In this document: positions 6,509-9,672 of the stretch, piece by piece
How the letters are laid out: every line of letters begins with the position of its first letter
Numbering within the stretch: position 1 is the stretch's first letter
Assembly (NCBI GenBank): GCA_947176325.1
Contig: CAMWQD010000034.1
Location: forward strand, 1-9,672
Direction of reading: 5' to 3'
DNA: 9,672 bases
Source: an uncultured Bacteroidales bacterium
GTDB lineage: Bacteria; Bacteroidota; Bacteroidia; Bacteroidales; P3
Translations under genes and position numbers: made by a program
The notes under the pieces: generated by a model
What the model saw: the letters and a program-made list of their open reading frames with translations, nothing else
The model's database searches: none
Told to the model about the DNA's origin: nothing

Positions 6509-7513
6509 ATGGCTAACAATAATAAATGGGTTATTTCGGGCGCACCGCACGTGCACGGCCCCGAATCGGTAACCAAAATCATGTGGGGCGTGGTTATCGC
6601 GCTGATTCCCGCTTTCCTCGTCAGTTTCTACTTCTTCGGCCTGCGGGCGTTGCTCGTTACGTTTGTAACGGTGGTTTCCTGCCTGTTCTTCGAAGTTCTC
6701 ATCAATGCACTTTTCTTTAAACGTCCCGGCACGCTGCGCGACGGCTCGGCCATGATTACGGGTCTGTTGCTGGCGCTCAACCTGCCCGCCGGCATTCCCT
6801 TGTGGATGGCGGCCGTGGGTGCCCTCATCGCCATCGGCATCGGCAAATGGGCCTACGGCGGTTTGGGAAGCAATCCCTTCAACCCCGCCTTGGTGGGACG
6901 TGTGTTCCTCTTGATTTCCTTCCCCGTGGCCATGACCACCTGGACGCTTCCCCGGCCTCTGTTCGGCGGCGGCTTCCTGGCCGACGCGGTTACCGGCCCC
7001 ACCCCGCTGGCTATCGCCAAAGAAGGCTTGAAAGCCGGCCAAAGCGTGGGCGACGTAATGAGCCAGCTGCCCGCCTACTCCGACCTGTTCTTCGGAAACA
7101 TGGCCGGCAGTATAGGCGAAATCTCGGCTATCGCGCTGCTTATCGGCGGCATCTATATGCTCTGCCGCAAAATCATCACCTGGCACATTCCCGTGGCTTT
7201 CCTCGGAAGCGCCTTCGTGTTTGCAGGCATTCTGTGGTGCTGCGCTCCCGACAAGTTCATGGATCCCGTCTTCCACCTGCTTACGGGCGGTATGATGCTC
7301 GGCGCCATCTTCATGGCCACCGACATGGTTACCTCGCCCATGACCTGCGGCGGAAAACTCATCTTCGGTTGCGGATGCGGCGTGCTCACCATTCTCATCC
7401 GTACCTTCGGCGCCTACCCCGAAGGGGTTTCGTTCGCCATTCTCATCATGAACGCTTTTGTTCCTCTTATTAACCGCGCCTGCAAACCCGAACGTTTTGC
7501 ACTTGCCAAATAA
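6509..7513 (+). CDS. rnfD: Rnf complex subunit D, membrane flavoprotein
   Basis: Integral membrane subunit of the NqrB/RnfD family that carries covalent FMN and probably helps form the ion path; 334 residues. Hydrophobic segments are visible from about 25-45, 47-68, 83-112, 130-147, and through most of 190-325, giving a polytopic protein. GLGSNPFNPALVGRVF (118-133) is a family hallmark. The covalent flavin site is VTGPTPLA (161-168), where Thr165 aligns with the phosphoester-linked Thr of the SGAT motif. The residue before it is Pro rather than the usual Ala. Gap of 28 bases from rnfC and 8 bases to rnfG, within one operon. Confidence 0.96.
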   Translation: MANNNKWVISGAPHVHGPESVTKIMWGVVIALIPAFLVSFYFFGLRALLVTFVTVVSCLFFEVLINALFFKRPGTLRDGSAMITGLLLALNLPAGIPLWMAAVGALIAIGIGKWAYGGLGSNPFNPALVGRVFLLISFPVAMTTWTLPRPLFGGGFLADAVTGPTPLAIAKEGLKAGQSVGDVMSQLPAYSDLFFGNMAGSIGEISAIALLIGGIYMLCRKIITWHIPVAFLGSAFVFAGILWCCAPDKFMDPVFHLLTGGMMLGAIFMATDMVTSPMTCGGKLIFGCGCGVLTILIRTFGAYPEGVSFAILIMNAFVPLINRACKPERFALAK

Positions 7514-7521
7514 TCACCGCC

Positions 7522-8160
7522 ATGAAGAAATTACAATCCACACTCCCCAATATGCTTTTAAGCCTGGCGCTCATCGCCGGCATCTGCGGGCTTTGCCTGG
7601 GCGGGGTCTACACCCTCACCAAGGATAAAATCGACGCCGCCGCACAACAGAAAAAGGAAGCCGCGCTCAAGGAAGTGCTTCCCGCCTACGAAACCTTGCA
7701 GGAAGGCAAGGTGGCTCTGAGCGAGGATCCCGCGCGCGAGCTGGAATACTACATGGCCTACACGGGCAACGAGCTCGTGGGCGTGGCCGTGAGCACCTAT
7801 ACCAAGAAAGGCTTTAACGGCGAATTCAACCTCATGGCCGGCATCCTGCCCGACGGCACGCTCAACAAGGTTTCCGTGCTCAAGCAGGGCGAAACCCCGG
7901 GCTTGGGAGCCAAGATGACCGAACCCGCGTTCTATGCGCAGTTCGAAGGCAAACATCCCTCCTCTTTCCGCTTCATCGTAAAGAAAGACGGCGGTGATGT
8001 AGACGCCATCACGGCCGCCACCATTTCTTCGCGCGCCTACTGCGACGCGCTCGACCGCGCCTTCAGGGTATTCACGCAACTCACCGCACCCGAACAAGCC
8101 GCCGAAGAAACGACCGACGCGCAGAGCGGTGCCACGCAAACCCAATCCACCAACCTTTAA
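7522..8160 (+). CDS. rnfG: Rnf complex subunit G, covalently flavinylated extracytoplasmic subunit
   Basis: FMN-binding subunit (NqrC/RnfG family), 212 residues: one N-terminal membrane helix (about 10-33) and an FMN_bind domain outside the cytoplasm. The family motif ETPGLGAKM is at 124-132. The flavinylation site is DAITAATISS (161-170), with Thr167 as the expected ApbE target. After the domain ends near 188 there is a Glu/Thr/Gln-rich tail. It contains DAQSGATQT (199-207), which also fits the D-x-x-[ST]-G-A-T pattern; whether this second site is used is unknown. No apbE gene is in this window. The ATG at 7522 is 8 bases after the rnfD stop. Confidence 0.95.
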   Translation: MKKLQSTLPNMLLSLALIAGICGLCLGGVYTLTKDKIDAAAQQKKEAALKEVLPAYETLQEGKVALSEDPARELEYYMAYTGNELVGVAVSTYTKKGFNGEFNLMAGILPDGTLNKVSVLKQGETPGLGAKMTEPAFYAQFEGKHPSSFRFIVKKDGGDVDAITAATISSRAYCDALDRAFRVFTQLTAPEQAAEETTDAQSGATQTQSTNL

Positions 8161-8171
8161 AATTTGAAGAA

Positions 8172-8771
8172 ATGAGTTCGAATATCAATCACTGGAAAGT
8201 TTTCAGCAAGGGGATCATCAAGGAAAACCCCGCTTTGGTGCTGATGTTGGGTATGTGCCCCACCCTCGGTGTCACCTCCTCGGCCATCAACGGCCTGGGC
8301 ATGGGCTTGGCCACCACCTTTGTGCTTATCCTCTCCAATATGCTCATCTCGGCCCTGAAATCGTTGATTCCCGACAAAGTGCGCATTCCGTGCTTCATCG
8401 TGGTGATCGCCGCTTTCGTAACCATCGTAGACCTTTTGATTCAAGGATTCGTGCCGAGCCTGGCCGAAAGCTTGGGTATGTTCATTCCCCTTATCGTAGT
8501 GAACTGCATTGTGTTGGGACGTGCCGAAGCCTTCGCTTCCAAGAACGGCGTGTTCGCCTCGTTCCTCGACGGCCTCGGCATGGGCTTGGGCTTTACGCTG
8601 GCGCTTACCCTGCTGGGTATTCTGCGCGAAGCTTTGGGCGCAGGCAAATTCTTCGGAATGAGCTTTATCGGTGGAGGTGACGGCATCATCGCCTTCGTTC
8701 TCGCCCCCGGCGCGTTCATCATTCTGGGCTTTTTGATTGCCTTGGTTCGCCGTCTTTCGGCCAAAAACTAA
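8172..8771 (+). CDS. rnfE: Rnf complex subunit E, membrane subunit
   Basis: Six-helix membrane subunit of the NqrD/RnfE family, 199 residues. With RnfA it forms a pseudo-symmetric pair holding an intramembrane [2Fe-2S] cluster. The two expected cysteines are present: Cys29 in GMCPTLGVTS (27-36) and Cys112 in VVNCIVLGRAEAFA (109-122), at the same positions as in NqrD. Hydrophobic segments cover about 37-60, 72-92, 100-117, 128-150 and 170-192. The ATG is 11 bases after the rnfG stop. Confidence 0.97.
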   Translation: MSSNINHWKVFSKGIIKENPALVLMLGMCPTLGVTSSAINGLGMGLATTFVLILSNMLISALKSLIPDKVRIPCFIVVIAAFVTIVDLLIQGFVPSLAESLGMFIPLIVVNCIVLGRAEAFASKNGVFASFLDGLGMGLGFTLALTLLGILREALGAGKFFGMSFIGGGDGIIAFVLAPGAFIILGFLIALVRRLSAKN

Positions 8772-8813
8772 ACCGGCGGACAACAGCGACACTAACCCTT
8801 AAAATTTATCATC

Positions 8814-9386
8814 ATGGAATATATATTGCTTATAATAAGCGCGATTTTAGTAAACAACATCGTTTTCGCCCAAACGTTGGGTATCTGCCCCTTTTTGGGC
8901 GTTTCGAGCAAGATTTCCTCGTCGGTGGGCATGGGCGCGGCCGTGGTCTTCGTCATCACGATAGCCACCCTCATCACCTTCCTCATTAACCAATACATCT
9001 TGGTGCCCCTCGAACTGGGCTTTCTGCAGACGTTGGCCTATATCCTCGTGATTGCCGCCCTCGTGCAGATGGTGGAAATCATCCTGAAGAAAACCAGCCC
9101 CTCGCTCTATGCGGCCTTGGGTATCTTCCTGCCCCTCATCACCACCAACTGCGCCGTATTGGGCGTGGCCATCTCGGTGATTCAAAAGGAATTCAACCTC
9201 GCCCAAAGCGTAGTGTACGGTTTCGCCACCGCCGTGGGCTTCGCCCTGGCCTTGGTGATTATGGCCGGCATCCGCGAACAGCTCGAGCTCGGCAACGTGC
9301 CCAAGGGCATGAAAGGCGGCCCCATTACGCTGGTCACCGCCGGCATCCTGGCCCTTGCCTTCATGGGATTTGCGAATTTGGTGTAA
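8814..9386 (+). CDS. rnfA: Rnf complex subunit A, membrane subunit
   Basis: Six-helix membrane subunit of the NqrE/RnfA family, 190 residues, paralogous to RnfE and inserted with opposite topology. Cys25 in GICPFLGVSS (23-32) and Cys113 in TTNCAVLGVAI (110-120) are the expected ligands of the [2Fe-2S] cluster shared with RnfE. The N-terminal helix LLIISAILVNNIVFAQ is strongly conserved in the family. It follows rnfE by 42 bases and is the last rnf gene; a palindromic 204-base gap lies downstream. Confidence 0.97.
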   Translation: MEYILLIISAILVNNIVFAQTLGICPFLGVSSKISSSVGMGAAVVFVITIATLITFLINQYILVPLELGFLQTLAYILVIAALVQMVEIILKKTSPSLYAALGIFLPLITTNCAVLGVAISVIQKEFNLAQSVVYGFATAVGFALALVIMAGIREQLELGNVPKGMKGGPITLVTAGILALAFMGFANLV

Positions 9387-9394
9387 GGGACGGA

Positions 9395-9566
9395 GGCAAA
9401 CGTGTTCGTTCGGAAGTGCCTTAAAGCTTGTCCCTCGCCATTTTGCCGTTGAGGCGGACGCGCCGCAGAGCACGTTCCTTTTGGTGCCGGAGGCGCGGAC
9501 GAAACAACGAGCAAAACCGCGGGATGGCTAAAGCCACTTTGCAGCACGGAGAACGAACCGTTTGCC
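9395..9566. repeat. 172-base imperfect palindrome between rnfA and the carbamate kinase gene
   Basis: The outermost arms, 9395-9411 and 9551-9566, are complementary over 16 pairs with one bulged T (GGCAAACG-T-GTTCGTTC). Moving inward and in order, further complementary blocks are 9416-9419 with 9544-9547, 9423-9426 with 9537-9540, 9434-9438 with 9519-9523 (one G-U), 9441-9451 with 9505-9516 (11 pairs, one bulge), 9459-9464 with 9492-9497, and 9470-9473 with 9484-9487. No open reading frame of note and no U-tract is present. It could be a degenerate dispersed palindromic repeat, a decayed mobile element, a structured RNA, or a folded end of the rnf transcript. Confidence 0.7.
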
Positions 9567-9590
9567 GGAATTAATAAACAGTAAACAGAA

Positions 9591-9672
9591 ATGAAGACAG
9601 CTGTTGTGGCCTTGGGCGGAAACGCCCTCCTGCGTAGCGGGCAGAAAGGCACTTTCGAAGAACAGATAGCCA
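9591..9672 (+). CDS. arcC: Carbamate kinase, N-terminal fragment cut by the window edge
   Basis: Only 27 codons are visible: KTAVVALGGNALLRSGQ followed by KGTFEEQIA. The VVALGGNALL nucleotide/phosphate-binding loop at the very start is characteristic of carbamate kinases in the amino acid kinase family. That enzyme makes ATP from carbamoyl phosphate and ADP, releasing carbamate, typically in arginine, citrulline or agmatine breakdown. Its leader (9567-9590) is AT-rich without a Shine-Dalgarno sequence. Whether it belongs to an arc operon cannot be seen; the palindrome upstream suggests a unit separate from rnf. Confidence 0.85.
   Translation, partial: MKTAVVALGGNALLRSGQKGTFEEQIA

Noticed and set aside
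9526..9535. Small inverted repeat GGCTAAAGCC
   Set aside because: The loop would be only two bases, so the hairpin is not viable alone; the segment lies inside the larger palindrome.
1..9672. Search by eye for tRNA, rRNA, CRISPR arrays, insertion sequences, phage genes or a defence system
   Set aside because: No regularly spaced repeats, transposase or integrase motifs, tRNA-like cloverleaf or uncharacterised gene cluster was seen; the coding space is fully occupied by known housekeeping and Rnf genes.

Overview
The window reads as a housekeeping stretch of a fairly GC-rich Bacteroidota chromosome, most likely Bacteroidales. Three things suggest this: the minus-strand order acpP-fabF-rnc with purN divergent from acpP; the rnf gene order B-C-D-G-E-A; and start codons preceded by AT-rich leaders with no Shine-Dalgarno sequence. 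Genus cannot be fixed from the sequence alone.

Layout. Positions 1-3447 hold a minus-strand cluster read right to left: acpP (acyl carrier protein), fabF (beta-ketoacyl-ACP synthase II), rnc (RNase III) and dapD (tetrahydrodipicolinate N-succinyltransferase). fabF, rnc and dapD are tightly packed (6 and 2 bases apart). acpP is separated from fabF by 123 bases that contain a strong intrinsic terminator. Positions 3448-3597 are the divergent promoter region shared by acpP and purN. On the plus strand, purN (GAR formyltransferase, 3598-4182) is followed 52 bases later by a complete rnfBCDGEA operon (4235-9386). A 204-base gap with a large imperfect palindrome follows, and then the first 27 codons of a carbamate kinase gene, cut by the window edge.

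How the genes work together. acpP and fabF supply and extend the acyl chain in type II fatty acid synthesis. dapD commits tetrahydrodipicolinate to the succinylated branch of the DAP/lysine pathway. purN makes the third step of purine synthesis. The Rnf genes encode the membrane ferredoxin:NAD+ oxidoreductase that couples electron transfer to Na+ or H+ export, a usual energy-conserving device of anaerobic Bacteroidales. The carbamate kinase start suggests ATP recovery from carbamoyl phosphate next door.

No new multi-gene system is evident; every sizeable gene belongs to a known family. The points worth a second look are small: a 172-base imperfect palindrome between rnfA and the carbamate kinase gene; a perfect 13-bp hairpin inside the 5' end of rnc, written in codons unlike the surrounding usage; a second flavinylation-type motif in the C-terminal tail of RnfG; a strong acpP/fabF terminator; and a repeat-built acidic tail on RNase III.
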